Assembly: GCA_039028895.1 (NCBI GenBank)
Contig: JBCCHF010000028.1
Span: forward strand, 1-64,000
Direction of reading: 5' to 3'
Length of the DNA: 64,000 nt
DNA from: JAHDCJ01 sp039028895
GTDB taxonomy: Bacteria > Bacteroidota > Bacteroidia > Chitinophagales > Saprospiraceae
The position numbers were made by a program, and so were the translations under genes. Shown piece after piece: positions 9,277 through 18,194 of the stretch (position 1 is its first letter; each line of letters begins with the position of its first letter). The notes beneath the pieces were generated by a model. The model saw only the letters and a program-made list of their open reading frames with translations. It was not told where the DNA came from and ran no database searches.

Positions 9277-9937
9277 CGATGAACCCAAAGCCATTGAGCT
9301 GTTGGAAAGCTATATTCAGCATTTCGGGATGATCCAACTGATCGCCACCTTCCGGAATGGCTTGAAAGCCATGGAGTTTCTTGGTCATACCGCTGTCGAC
9401 CTGGTGTTTCTCGATATCAATATGCCGCATCTCAACGGGATCAGTCTTTCAAAGTTATTGCCTTCAGAGACTAAAGTGATCTTCACCACTGCTTATTCCG
9501 AATATGCCGTTGAAAGTTATGAGGTCAATGCTGTTGATTACCTTTTAAAACCGATTAGCCTCGAACGTTTTTCAAAATCGATTACAAAGTTGGTTGGGCA
9601 AACTTTCTCAACCACATCTAACCAATCTACTTCTTCGAAAATTGACATCAGGAGTGGCGTTAAAACCTTTCGTGTAAATGCTGAAGAGATTAACTACCTG
9701 GAAAAAGACGGCAATTATATGGTCTACTACCTCGAAGGAAAAAAACTACTATCCCGTCAAACAGTCGCTGAAGCACTGAAAGTTTTACCTGATTATTTTG
9801 TACGCGTCCACCGCTCACTTCTTGTGAATATCAGGAAAGTAGAATTCTATTCAGGAAACACAATTGGCCTTGCCGGAAAGGAATTGACTTTAAGTGCCCA
9901 ATATCGTGAGGAGTTTCAGAAAGCGCTCTCCAAATGA
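9257..9937 (+). CDS. LytTR-family response regulator
   Basis: 226 aa. Receiver domain with Asp7/Asp8, phospho-acceptor Asp53 (LVFLDINMPHLNG) and Lys in LLKPISL; then a LytTR DNA-binding domain (INYLEKDGNYMVYYLEG ... FVRVHRSLLVNIRKV). The start lies inside the 3' end of the kinase gene (20-nt overlap). It is the expected partner of that kinase. Likely targets are its own promoter and perhaps the secreted proteins that follow at 10030 and 10571; this is inference from proximity. Confidence 0.95.
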   Translation: MKAIIVDDEPKAIELLESYIQHFGMIQLIATFRNGLKAMEFLGHTAVDLVFLDINMPHLNGISLSKLLPSETKVIFTTAYSEYAVESYEVNAVDYLLKPISLERFSKSITKLVGQTFSTTSNQSTSSKIDIRSGVKTFRVNAEEINYLEKDGNYMVYYLEGKKLLSRQTVAEALKVLPDYFVRVHRSLLVNIRKVEFYSGNTIGLAGKELTLSAQYREEFQKALSK

Positions 9938-10029
9938 TTCGATGTGCTTTGGCCTGTTTACAGATTTCTCGCTAAAATCAATTAACTTAAAACCTGTAAC
10001 TCTATTCATTACTCTTCAAACCCCTGAAA

Positions 10030-10554
10030 ATGAAAAATTCTATTCTTCTATCGTCCCTGCTTTTATTGGCTTTGGGCTTTTTTGCGTTTAACTATAGTCC
10101 AGACCCGGAAGTTTCCCCTGATAAGGAAGTCAAAGTAATACAAGGCTTTAAGCTGAAAGCAAAAGCGAATAAAGTCATCAAGAAACATAAAATCATAACT
10201 ACAGTAGCAGGTCAGGAAACCAAGCTTGTCCAGATTAGCAAAGCCGGAGTCGTAAGGCCGACGGAAGGTTATAAGATGATTCTCGACCAGGAAAATGAGC
10301 GCATTGCTGTAGTCGCTTCCGGTGCTGAATATCGGCCTGACATCGTTGGGCTCGACGGCCACGAAGTACCATGGGGTTTGTATCTGTGCTGGTGCCCTGA
10401 TTGGCCGGATGATTGTAAATTCGAAACCTACAACACTAATGACCCTAATTCTATATCCCTTGATTGCGAAGGGTATTGTGGTTGTGGAATATCTTTTATT
10501 CCCAAAAATGCTTCTGTAGATTGGGAAGGGTCAAGAGACCAGGGTCTTTTCTAA
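10030..10554 (+). CDS. Secreted Cys-rich protein of unknown function
   Basis: 174 aa. An N-terminal hydrophobic signal (MKNSILLSSLLLLALGFFAF) without a lipobox indicates export. A charged middle region (KLKAKANKVIKKHK) is followed by a cysteine cluster near the C-terminus (LCWCPDWPDDC and DCEGYCGCG, seven Cys), which suggests disulfides or metal binding. I recognise no family. It begins 92 nt after the LytTR regulator and is followed at 16 nt by an NTF2-like secreted protein, so the two small genes are probably co-transcribed. Confidence 0.8.
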   Translation: MKNSILLSSLLLLALGFFAFNYSPDPEVSPDKEVKVIQGFKLKAKANKVIKKHKIITTVAGQETKLVQISKAGVVRPTEGYKMILDQENERIAVVASGAEYRPDIVGLDGHEVPWGLYLCWCPDWPDDCKFETYNTNDPNSISLDCEGYCGCGISFIPKNASVDWEGSRDQGLF

Positions 10555-10570
10555 TTTAAAATATTTTCAA

Positions 10571-11080
10571 ATGAGAAAAATTGCCTTATTCACTTTAGTC
10601 TTCTGCATCAGTATTTCATCTTCATGCATTGGCCAAGACAAGGCTGATAGTCTTGCAATCAGTGAAATTGACACCCAGGTTTGGGATACCTTTAAAGCTG
10701 CTTACGCAACAAGCGACGGGAAGCTATACAACAGCATTCACACTGACGATATTCTTAGAGTAACCGAAAGTGGTATTCGAATCGGTGATGAGTACAAGTC
10801 AAGTATACTGAAATGGTTCGGCAATGATGATCGATCAAAGCGAACTATCGATTTCAGTTTTGACCAGCGCTTTAATAAAGGTGATACTGCTTATGAGGTT
10901 GGGTATTATAAAGTAACCATGTACAAAGATGGTGAGGTTGACAAGTTCTTCCTGGGTCGGTTCCATGTCGTGCTAAAGAAGATTGAAGGCAAATGGAAAA
11001 TTGCACAAGACTGGGACGCTAGCAAGATTAATGGTGTATCGGTTACTGAGGAAGATTTTGAGAAGGCCAAAGGGGGTTAG
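10571..11080 (+). CDS. SnoaL/DUF4440-like (NTF2 fold) lipoprotein
   Basis: 169 aa. A lipoprotein-type signal MRKIALFTLVFCISISSSC precedes a compact alpha+beta domain. It fits the NTF2/SnoaL (DUF4440) pattern: an N-terminal helix (QVWDTFKAAYATSDGKLY), a short segment with an early His-Thr-Asp-Asp, and a terminal sheet that reads GRFHVVLKKIEGKWKIAQDWD. Such proteins are small-ligand-binding or enzymatic cones, often uncharacterised. It lies 16 nt downstream of the Cys-rich secreted protein. No specific function can be inferred. Confidence 0.82.
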   Translation: MRKIALFTLVFCISISSSCIGQDKADSLAISEIDTQVWDTFKAAYATSDGKLYNSIHTDDILRVTESGIRIGDEYKSSILKWFGNDDRSKRTIDFSFDQRFNKGDTAYEVGYYKVTMYKDGEVDKFFLGRFHVVLKKIEGKWKIAQDWDASKINGVSVTEEDFEKAKGG

Positions 11081-11147
11081 AGATTGGCGTTTTATCTAGC
11101 GGATCTTTGTGGTGAAAAAATTTCTTTAGTCTTTCTAAACCTGAGTA

Positions 11148-11642
11148 ATGACCGACCTGATACAGGACTGGCGAAACAGAAAAACTTCAATCGCTCCTTC
11201 TCACAAAAAGTTTTTGCGTAAGCTGAGACGAAAAAAGGGTAAGAAGCTGAATGAACAAGCTGATGAGTTGCATGAGAGCGTCTTCTCTGAGTTAGATTGC
11301 CTCGACTGTGCAAATTGTTGTTCGACAGTTCCACCGATGTTAAATAGGGCTGACATTTCAAGAATTGCCAGACACCTCGGCATGAAGCCTGCCAAATTTG
11401 AGCAGGAATACCTGGTAGAAGACGAAGACGGCGACATGGTCATGAATACTACTCCCTGCCCGTTTTTACTCGATGACAATGCCTGTCTGATTTACGAATA
11501 TCGCCCCCGCGCTTGCCGCGAATACCCACATACCGACGGACTGGAATTTTCGCAGCATTTCAGATTGCATGCAGAAAATACGATGCATTGTCCTGCAGTT
11601 TTTCACATCATCGAACGTATGATGAAGCAAGTTGGCGAATAG
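11148..11642 (+). CDS. YkgJ/UPF0153-family cysteine-cluster protein
   Basis: 164 aa, cytoplasmic. The diagnostic CxxCxxCC motif occurs in LDCLDCANCCSTVPPML, and the second half of the family signature in CPFLLDDNACLIYEYRPRAC followed by REYP. These cysteines are thought to bind a metal (zinc or an Fe-S cluster) in this family. The N-terminus is basic (FLRKLRRKKGKK). Its TAG stop abuts the stop of the convergent aldo/keto reductase gene with no spacer. Exact role unknown. Confidence 0.9.
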   Translation: MTDLIQDWRNRKTSIAPSHKKFLRKLRRKKGKKLNEQADELHESVFSELDCLDCANCCSTVPPMLNRADISRIARHLGMKPAKFEQEYLVEDEDGDMVMNTTPCPFLLDDNACLIYEYRPRACREYPHTDGLEFSQHFRLHAENTMHCPAVFHIIERMMKQVGE

Positions 11643-12608
11643 CTAGTTCCACGCAAGTTGCTTGCGTTCACTCCAGTAATCTTCAGTCGTTCTTCCGAAG
11701 CTGCTCAATTCTTCGACTTCAGATTTCAAGAGTTTAAAATTGTTGGCTTTGAGGTTTTGGATGATGTGTTCATGATTGACGGCACCACTCAAAACCACGT
11801 AAGGATCCAGATAGTCGAGGCAGTAGCGCAATGCTATGGCATCAATACCGACATTGTATTTATTGGCCAGTTGCTCAAGCAATTCGTACAACACATTATA
11901 ATGAGGAAACCGCTGGTTTGAGAAAACTCTTCCATTGCCCAATGCCTCTTTTATAATGATCCGTTTGCCTTCATTTCTCAGCTTGTTTGCACTGTCGAGT
12001 ACTGATTGTTCAAGCATATTGAAGGTTACCTGAAATGCCGTGAAAAGTGGTTGGTCATCATAAGTCACCTCACTGGCTGCCTTGAGGATGGCTGCTTGTT
12101 GAGTGCCAGATGCAGAAAGTCCAATATGAATACCATACTTAGCTTTTAATTCTCCCAATCGATTCAAAACTCCATTATTCTCCAACACGCCAGTATCGAA
12201 AGTGGCAGAGTGAATTTGGTAGGTCGTTAATTTAGGAAGCAGCTTGTGGGATTGCTCCCATTGTTCATTAAGTTTCATGAGGCTGTGTTCTTTTACCTCA
12301 TGTACACTAGCATTGGGATCAAAATTAGCAGTATAAGTATATCCCCACTTTGTGGCGATCTCAATATTGTCATCATTTTTTGTATTTGCCCAATTTATCA
12401 ACATTTCTTCAGCGATGCCGTATCCGGGAGCTGTATCAAAATATCGAATGCCTTGGGTGTAAGCTTCTTCCAAAACTTCAATCCCTTTTTTCCGAAAGGA
12501 AGGAAGGTCAAACTGATCAGGCGTTTCTTGTCTGATATTAATGTAATGAGGCCGGCCAATGGCAGCGGTTCCAAGTCCGATTTTTGACGTCAAATGTGAT
12601 GATGGCAT
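11643..12608 (-). CDS. Aldo/keto reductase
   Basis: 321 aa TIM-barrel oxidoreductase. The catalytic tetrad is visible: Asp and Tyr in YFDTAPGYGIAEEML, Lys in IATKWGY and His in TYQIHSATF. NADPH-binding features occur in the C-terminal third. It is the last gene of a four-gene minus-strand operon; only 3 nt separate it from the alpha/beta hydrolase gene upstream. It probably reduces an aldehyde or ketone or, as in the galactose-dehydrogenase-like subgroup, oxidises a sugar. The substrate cannot be told. Confidence 0.93.
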   Translation of the reverse strand: MPSSHLTSKIGLGTAAIGRPHYINIRQETPDQFDLPSFRKKGIEVLEEAYTQGIRYFDTAPGYGIAEEMLINWANTKNDDNIEIATKWGYTYTANFDPNASVHEVKEHSLMKLNEQWEQSHKLLPKLTTYQIHSATFDTGVLENNGVLNRLGELKAKYGIHIGLSASGTQQAAILKAASEVTYDDQPLFTAFQVTFNMLEQSVLDSANKLRNEGKRIIIKEALGNGRVFSNQRFPHYNVLYELLEQLANKYNVGIDAIALRYCLDYLDPYVVLSGAVNHEHIIQNLKANNFKLLKSEVEELSSFGRTTEDYWSERKQLAWN

Positions 12609-12611
12609 TGG

Positions 12612-13556
12612 TCATTGCTTTAAAAATTCTTCATTTACTGTCTGTAAAAAATCATTGATCAGCCCCTTAAAAGCATCCGTATTGATTAACACATCTTCGG
12701 TGTGATCTCCTCCCCAATCGAGATGGTGGAATGTGCAATTATCACCAACAACCCCTTTGGCAATATTGACGGACTGTTCTGACCCGGTAAAACTATCGGT
12801 TTTGGAATGGATGAGGAGGAGGGGTTCGGATATTAGTTTGGCAGATTGGCGGGCCGAGGCATTTTTGTAATTGATGCCAGTTTTCCAGTTGACGGTTTTC
12901 ATGACGCCGAAAGACATGATCGTAGCCATCACACCCATTTCCCTGGTTGCTCTTTCAAATATGGCAGAATACCAATCCTGAAATGGCGCATCGGCAATGA
13001 TGAACGCCACATCTTTATCAGAGGCCCCTGCCTGTAATACAGCAGCTCCACCCCAGGAGGCTCCGAACCAGCCGATCTGATTTGGGGTAAATTCTTTTTC
13101 GGATTGAAGCCATTCGGTAACGGCTAAAAGGTCTTTGCTTTCATTAATTCCCCCAGTAGGATATTCACCCCCGCTTTCTCCATGAGCACGATGATCATAG
13201 AAAACCAAATCACAGTGACAATCTTCCAGTACCGGAACATATTTTAACATACCCGCCCAGGTATCACTCCAGCCATGTAGCATGATGACCGCACAGTTTG
13301 CTGTATCGGCCTTTTGGAAATATTTTCCTTTTAAGATAGTATCATCAAAGGAGGTGACTTCAAACGCTCTTCCTTCTGGCAATAACGCCAACATAGTGTC
13401 GAATGTGGTGCCCCAACCATTGGCGATCCTGGCTTTAGTAAGTTCTAGAGAACTTCCTGTGACGAGTATCCGGTCAGCCAGGCTCAATGCCAGGTAAAAG
13501 TAACCTCCAATAATTAAGACAAAAAGAAGTATAAGTGACCGCTTTAGAATTTTCAA
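12612..13556 (-). CDS. Alpha/beta hydrolase, membrane-anchored or exported
   Basis: 314 aa. An N-terminal hydrophobic helix (SLILLFVLIIGGYFYLAL) precedes an alpha/beta-hydrolase fold: oxyanion segment MLHGWSDTW, nucleophile elbow GASWGG (Ser), acid in LLIHSKTDSF and His in GGDHTEDVL, as in BEM46-type serine hydrolases. The start is TTG at 13556 with an AAGG stretch just upstream; no in-frame ATG exists before the conserved region. It lies 11 nt downstream of the DinB-like gene in the same operon. Substrate unknown. Confidence 0.9.
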   Translation of the reverse strand: MKILKRSLILLFVLIIGGYFYLALSLADRILVTGSSLELTKARIANGWGTTFDTMLALLPEGRAFEVTSFDDTILKGKYFQKADTANCAVIMLHGWSDTWAGMLKYVPVLEDCHCDLVFYDHRAHGESGGEYPTGGINESKDLLAVTEWLQSEKEFTPNQIGWFGASWGGAAVLQAGASDKDVAFIIADAPFQDWYSAIFERATREMGVMATIMSFGVMKTVNWKTGINYKNASARQSAKLISEPLLLIHSKTDSFTGSEQSVNIAKGVVGDNCTFHHLDWGGDHTEDVLINTDAFKGLINDFLQTVNEEFLKQ

Positions 13557-13567
13557 AACCTTGAAGT

Positions 13568-14026
13568 TTAATTCGCTTTGACAATATCCCTGATAATTTT
13601 CAGATGGTGCTCTGTGTGAATTTTCAGGAATTTCCGAGTGTTGTTTAGGTCAAATTTACCGAAGTACTGGTGAGTAAAAAAGCTTTTGGGATGAAGATTG
13701 TTCAGGGTTTCAATCTGAACACTTGCCGCATCAAGTTGCCTTTTCAGATTGCTATCCAAAACTGGTCCTTTCGCTACTAATGCCTTAGGTGACTCTCCCC
13801 GACCTCTTGGAATTGCCCCTGTTGATAGTATGAAAAGTCTTCCGGGGTTAAATTGCCATTCATAATCTTCGGGGTTAGAGGCCTGAAGCGCTTCACAAAT
13901 CTTGATAATGACTTTTAGAGTGTGATCAATGTGCCAACCCACGTTTTTTGTAGAAACGGCGTTGTTCGATTTATTTGAAACACTGACAAAGTTCTGTAAT
14001 TCGTTTAGTTCTTTTCCCAGAAACAT
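13568..14026 (-). CDS. DUF1569/DinB-like protein
   Basis: 152 aa four-helix protein. His residues fall at the three positions expected of the DinB/YfiT-like superfamily: WHIDHTLK early in the first helices, HQYFGKFD in the loop and HTEHHLKIIRDI in the last helix, which fits the DUF1569 subgroup. These usually bind one metal ion and may act as thiol-dependent transferases. The start codon overlaps the stop of the upstream membrane protein gene by 1 nt (TAATG), showing translational coupling. Confidence 0.85.
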   Translation of the reverse strand: MFLGKELNELQNFVSVSNKSNNAVSTKNVGWHIDHTLKVIIKICEALQASNPEDYEWQFNPGRLFILSTGAIPRGRGESPKALVAKGPVLDSNLKRQLDAASVQIETLNNLHPKSFFTHQYFGKFDLNNTRKFLKIHTEHHLKIIRDIVKAN

Positions 14027-14394
14027 TATTGTGCACCAAATTGGCGATTAAAGTCCATTATGTTCATACCTATCAATGAAAGGAACAAGACAAGAAAAAA
14101 TAAGTTGCCAATCAACCCGATAATCTTTTTGGCGTTGCCTGGCTCCCTTTCCCTGAAACTCCTGACACTTTTGGCTACACCAAGGCAACTACAGACAAAC
14201 ATGCCAACAATGGTTAATGCGAATGAAATTTCAAAGACTTCTCCTTTTAGTATCTGGCGGTTAACCAAGATATTACCAAATGATGAAACCAAAAGCAGTA
14301 TAATATTGATCACAAAATACCTGAATGATGCTTGCGCAAATTTATCGCTCTTTGGTGTTGGGGCATCAAGAATTTGGTCGTGTTCCTCTTTCAT
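14026..14394 (-). CDS. Small three-TM membrane protein, unknown
   Basis: 122 aa. A polar N-terminus (MKEEHDQILDAPTPKSD) is followed by three hydrophobic helices at about 28-45, 55-75 and 92-112. A basic loop lies between helices 2 and 3 (SVRSFREREPGNAKK). I do not recognise the family. It is the first gene of the operon that continues with the DinB-like protein, hydrolase and aldo/keto reductase. It is transcribed divergently from the gene at 14529, so 14395-14528 should hold both promoters. Confidence 0.8.
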   Translation of the reverse strand: MKEEHDQILDAPTPKSDKFAQASFRYFVINIILLLVSSFGNILVNRQILKGEVFEISFALTIVGMFVCSCLGVAKSVRSFREREPGNAKKIIGLIGNLFFLVLFLSLIGMNIMDFNRQFGAQ

Positions 14395-14528
14395 AATTTC
14401 ATCAAATTGTAAAAATGAGCTAAAAGTTGCATCAAAAATTAAACAACACTAGGCATGATTTTTGAAAAGTGGTTAATCTCCTTTAACTTAATCATATTAA
14501 CATAAACCATCATTAAAACAATTAAACT

Positions 14529-15308
14529 ATGGCCTTTGGAGTTGGCACTTTCAAAAAATTCTATGATTTCAAACCTGATTTTCCTGATGATTTGACGGAG
14601 AAACATTGGAAAAAAATTCGACCTGCGTTTGTTCGTAAAACAGGAGTCGGCAAATGCATCACCAGTTTGAAAAAAGCAGTTGACGACTATGAAACAAGAG
14701 ACAATAACCTCAGCAACAGGATTGAAGATCTTAAAAGCATACAGAAACTGGCCAAAAAGCTTAAAGAAACTATTGAAGACGTAAATGATCGAATTGATAA
14801 AGCCTCAACGCCTTCTAAAAAGACAAAAAAGAAAGTAGAAGACATGCACGAGGTAGCCGAATGGTACGAGGAAAAATACATTGGTGACATGATTAAGCAT
14901 TTCACCAAATACCAAAAAGCGATCAAGTCAATCCGTTCAGTCAGAGATATGCTTGGCGTAAAAGGCTTTGACGACATGCTTGTAACAGCCTCAAACGCCG
15001 CCCAGGACAATGAGCTATACGAGTTCCTGACCGACATCAATAACAACAGAGATGAAGACGAATTGTATGACATATACATTAAGCCATATGCATCCAAAGA
15101 AATAAATTCTGACATTACCAACCAGGTCAAGAAATTATATAAGAATGGGTCGGGAACGCCCTTGAATCAAATCGACTGGGATGGTAAAGTATATGACATG
15201 GCGGCTCGGTACCTTTCTAACAATTCGTTCTCCCTACTCATGGTTGCACTATCCTTTGGCAAAACTAGTGCTGGGTCAGTGATAGACGAATTATATGAGT
15301 CGGCATAG
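14529..15308 (+). CDS. Helical cytoplasmic protein of unknown function
   Basis: 259 aa with no signal peptide. It is strongly helical and charged; residues about 50-150 have heptad-like Leu/Ile spacing with many Lys and Glu (KSIQKLAKKLKETIEDVNDR), suggesting a coiled coil or helical bundle. The start ATG at 14529 follows a run of short AT-rich sequence. It overlaps the downstream T9SS cargo gene by 14 nt, implying co-expression although the partner is exported. No family recognised. Confidence 0.8.
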   Translation: MAFGVGTFKKFYDFKPDFPDDLTEKHWKKIRPAFVRKTGVGKCITSLKKAVDDYETRDNNLSNRIEDLKSIQKLAKKLKETIEDVNDRIDKASTPSKKTKKKVEDMHEVAEWYEEKYIGDMIKHFTKYQKAIKSIRSVRDMLGVKGFDDMLVTASNAAQDNELYEFLTDINNNRDEDELYDIYIKPYASKEINSDITNQVKKLYKNGSGTPLNQIDWDGKVYDMAARYLSNNSFSLLMVALSFGKTSAGSVIDELYESA

Positions 15309-16416
15309 CCTTCTAGGGCTAATATTCTTTCTTTTTGGGTCAATAGCATATGCACAATGCCCTGTCGGCAATTTAGTTTTTGAGACACAAGGGGAGGTCG
15401 ACAGCTTTGCTGTCAACTTCCCAAATTGTTCTGTTCTGGACGGAGACATTTTGGTAAATGGCGCTGACCAGGTCGTCAGCCTTTTGGCGTTTTCCGGTTT
15501 AACCGAAATAATCGGTGACCTGAGCATTGTCAATTGCTCCAATCTAACCAATCTTAATGGCCTCCATAATATTACCAGAATTGAAAGGGCAATTACTATT
15601 CGCAATAATGCCTTAATCACTTCTCTGGAAGGATTCTCCAGTCTTTCTTTCGCGGGTTTTGGAATGGTGGTGCAGGATAATCCTCATTTGGTCAATTTTG
15701 AAGGTGTCGATAATCTCGTAACCGTTAACACTTCACTACAGGTAGAAAATAATGCGGTCCTCGAGAATTTCATCGGCCTCGAAAATCTGGAGACTATTGG
15801 TCTTGTGTTTATTGTTCGCAATAACCACTCTATAGCTTCGATGGCCGGGCTTGACAGCCTTTCGCTAATTGGTGAAATGGTTGTGACGTTTAACGACGGA
15901 TTAACAGAGGTCGGTCCAATGCCACAACTTGATTCGATTATCTGGGGCGTCAATATTAACAATAATCCAATTTTGTCAAGTCTTTCCGGGTTTGATCGGC
16001 CGATTTCTATCGGGAGTCTGCTATTTGTCGATAATAACCCGCAACTATCATGGTGTGGGGTGGAGGCCATTTGCGACTATGTTACTGAAAGACCTGATGA
16101 AGCCTTTATTGACGCCAATTCTGCTGGTTGTAACAGTACAACGGAGGTAATGAATAGCTGTCTGGTAAGTATTGAAGAACTCAATTCTAGCGGAATTAAT
16201 ATCTATCCTAATCCTGGATCCAATCACTTTCACATTGACCTTCCGGGAAACTTAAACGATGCATTGATTTCAGTCTATAGTTCTTGCGGAAAAGAGGTGC
16301 ATACTCATCAAGAAATCAACCAGTCGATAGACACGAGTCACTGGACACCGGGAGTTTATTTTATCAAAATCACCCATGAAGGAACCAATTACTCATCAAA
16401 ACTGATTATTAATTAG
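15295..16416 (+). CDS. T9SS-secreted receptor-L-domain/leucine-rich-repeat-like protein
   Basis: 373 aa. Signal peptide MSRHSLLGLIFFLFGSIAYA. The body has about eight imperfect repeats of roughly 24 residues of the type GLDSLSLIGEMVVTFNDGLT and GLENLETIGLVFIVRNN, which resemble receptor L-domain/LRR-like beta-helix turns. A short Cys-bearing cap follows (WCGVEAICDY). The C-terminus is a type A T9SS sorting domain: INIYPNPGSNHFHIDLPG ... WTPGVYFIKI. So it should be secreted and possibly cell-surface anchored, probably for adhesion or recognition. Its start lies inside the end of the preceding helical-protein gene. Confidence 0.9.
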   Translation: MSRHSLLGLIFFLFGSIAYAQCPVGNLVFETQGEVDSFAVNFPNCSVLDGDILVNGADQVVSLLAFSGLTEIIGDLSIVNCSNLTNLNGLHNITRIERAITIRNNALITSLEGFSSLSFAGFGMVVQDNPHLVNFEGVDNLVTVNTSLQVENNAVLENFIGLENLETIGLVFIVRNNHSIASMAGLDSLSLIGEMVVTFNDGLTEVGPMPQLDSIIWGVNINNNPILSSLSGFDRPISIGSLLFVDNNPQLSWCGVEAICDYVTERPDEAFIDANSAGCNSTTEVMNSCLVSIEELNSSGINIYPNPGSNHFHIDLPGNLNDALISVYSSCGKEVHTHQEINQSIDTSHWTPGVYFIKITHEGTNYSSKLIIN

Positions 16417-16468
16417 TAATCGACGATTAGAACTTAGTTCCTCACACTTCCTCCAAATTTTCACAACC

Positions 16469-17026
16469 ATGCATTACGATCTCGATTGGCTTATTGACCA
16501 GGCCAATTCCGGTGAACGGATAAAATATATTTTCTTCTGGGGTCACCGCCCTTCCGCTGATGGCTCTGTAACCGCCAGCTGTTTTAGTCAATGGTGGACC
16601 TATCACCCATTCGAACATGAAGACATTCTCTACAAATCCGCCGAACATTGGATGATGGCAGGAAAGGCCCGTTTGTTCAATGATTTTGATATGCTTCAAT
16701 TAATTCTTGAATGCGAATCTCCCGGAGAAGCTAAAAAACTAGGCAGAAAGGTCCGAAACTTCGATCATGTCATTTGGGAAAAGCACCGCTTTGAGATCGT
16801 TGTGGAAGGCAATATGCATAAATTTTCACAACACGACGACATTCGAGAATTTCTGATAAACACTGGTGATCGCGTTATCGTTGAAGCCAGTCCTTATGAC
16901 AGAATATGGGGGATTGGGATGTCGAAAAACAATGAAAACGCACCGCGCCCCGAAAAGTGGAGAGGTCTTAACTTGCTTGGATTTGCGTTGATGGTGGTTA
17001 GGGATAGGTTGATGGAAGCGTGTTAG
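16469..17026 (+). CDS. NADAR-family (YbiA-like) N-glycosidase
   Basis: 185 aa, matching the family length. Motifs in order: YIFFWGHRPSADG, CFSQWW, KSAEHWMMAGKARLF (the conserved EH...KA segment), AKKLGRKVRNFDHVIW, HKFSQ and the closing VEASPYDRIWGIGMS. NADAR proteins hydrolyse N-glycosidic bonds in NAD/ADP-ribose-type compounds; characterised members act in riboflavin-pathway damage control or remove ADP-ribose from guanosine. No DarT-like toxin gene is adjacent, so the housekeeping role is as likely as a toxin-antitoxin one. Confidence 0.92.
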   Translation: MHYDLDWLIDQANSGERIKYIFFWGHRPSADGSVTASCFSQWWTYHPFEHEDILYKSAEHWMMAGKARLFNDFDMLQLILECESPGEAKKLGRKVRNFDHVIWEKHRFEIVVEGNMHKFSQHDDIREFLINTGDRVIVEASPYDRIWGIGMSKNNENAPRPEKWRGLNLLGFALMVVRDRLMEAC

Positions 17027-17028
17027 AA

Positions 17029-17092
17029 TTATTTTTCACCGTGGAATCCCAAAGAAATATTAAAAAAACTTTGCGGCTCTGCGTTTGAATAA
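17029..17092. repeat. Degenerate copy of the interspersed intergenic element
   Basis: The gap after the NADAR gene carries CTCTGCGTTTGAA (17077-17089), the right-end core shared with the copies at 6481, 32395 and 47070. The left arm (TTATTTTTCACCG) matches only weakly. Confidence 0.4.
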
Positions 17093-17134
17093 CAGTTTCA
17101 TCAAATAACTCGTTTTAATAAAAATACTATCAAT

Positions 17135-18127
17135 GTGAAAGGCCCATTTCTCTTCCTGGCTATTGTACATGTTTTATCAGGATGTGACTTCTTTTATCCT
17201 TCGACACCAGATGGACATTGGCATTTAGTAGACCAAGACATAGATAGAGATGAGCAATTTCCTCAAACGCTAGACATAAAAGGGACAGAAGCTATTCTCA
17301 ACAATATTCCTGGTGAAGGAGGAATTCATTGTCGCCTAGACACTGGCACAAACCATCTCTACATAGTAGGCGAAGGGATTTCTTATTTTTTTGAATGGGA
17401 AATGCACAATGGAAAGCTATTGCTTTATGAGGAAACTGAACTTGACCCTGCATTTATTGGGATAAGGTGTAAAAAAGATCACTGTAATAATGCTAGCCAT
17501 TGGAGAAACAACACGCTTGTTGACACTGACCCTCCATTCGTTCAAATGATTCCAGATGAAATGATTGTGAATTTGATCAGAAAAAGCCTTACTAGCAATC
17601 TTTACATTGGGCAACCAAAAGAAGAATTTAGGGGAACATATGGTGACGAACCAAGACTACAAATGAATGGCAAATTCGGGCTCATAAATGAAATTCCTTT
17701 ATTCATTGAAATGGAACAACTTAAAATTCAACCACAATTTCAATCATTAATGTCTGTTCAAATAAAAGCCGATAAGGATGTGCAGGTTAAAACGTTGGTT
17801 GAAATTGAAAAGATACTTACCGAACACGGTATTCAAAACATTTATTACCAATTACGTACAGCACCCAAAAGAAAATATGATAAAGGATTAAGGACTGTAA
17901 AAATCAACATTCCTTATCATGATACTTACTTAAAATCGCTAACCTTTGAAGAATTTATTGCCTATCAATCTATTGATATTTCCTTGCCCTATCCAAAGTA
18001 CAAGCCCTGGGACCCTTATTATAACTTTCCGTACTGTGGTACGGTTGGGGGTTTAGAAATATTCTTTGGTGACTCTGACAGTACAACATATACCAGTGTT
18101 TGCTTGCCGATACCTGGCTATTTTTGA
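17135..18127 (+). CDS. Lipoprotein with ExbD-like periplasmic segment, unknown function
   Basis: 330 aa. The start is GTG at 17135; the ATG two bases upstream is out of frame and hits TGA at once. Lipobox LSGC within the first 20 residues. The N-terminal half is a beta-rich domain. At about residues 205-240 the stretch VQIKADKDVQVKTLVEIEKI then LTEHGIQNIYYQL closely follows the ExbD/TolR C-terminal consensus (V.I.ADKDV...v...L...GI). No N-terminal ExbD TM helix is present, so the fold would be anchored by lipid instead. It precedes a small TPR-type membrane protein by 67 nt. Confidence 0.8.
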   Translation: MKGPFLFLAIVHVLSGCDFFYPSTPDGHWHLVDQDIDRDEQFPQTLDIKGTEAILNNIPGEGGIHCRLDTGTNHLYIVGEGISYFFEWEMHNGKLLLYEETELDPAFIGIRCKKDHCNNASHWRNNTLVDTDPPFVQMIPDEMIVNLIRKSLTSNLYIGQPKEEFRGTYGDEPRLQMNGKFGLINEIPLFIEMEQLKIQPQFQSLMSVQIKADKDVQVKTLVEIEKILTEHGIQNIYYQLRTAPKRKYDKGLRTVKINIPYHDTYLKSLTFEEFIAYQSIDISLPYPKYKPWDPYYNFPYCGTVGGLEIFFGDSDSTTYTSVCLPIPGYF

Positions 18128-18194
18128 ATTGGCTTAATTGACTTTTCCTCCATTAACCCTTATCTTATAACAATCACTCCACAACGAATAATCA

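Noticed and set aside
16469..17026. NADAR as antitoxin of a DarT-type toxin-antitoxin pair
   Set aside because: No DarT-like or other toxin gene is adjacent on either side.
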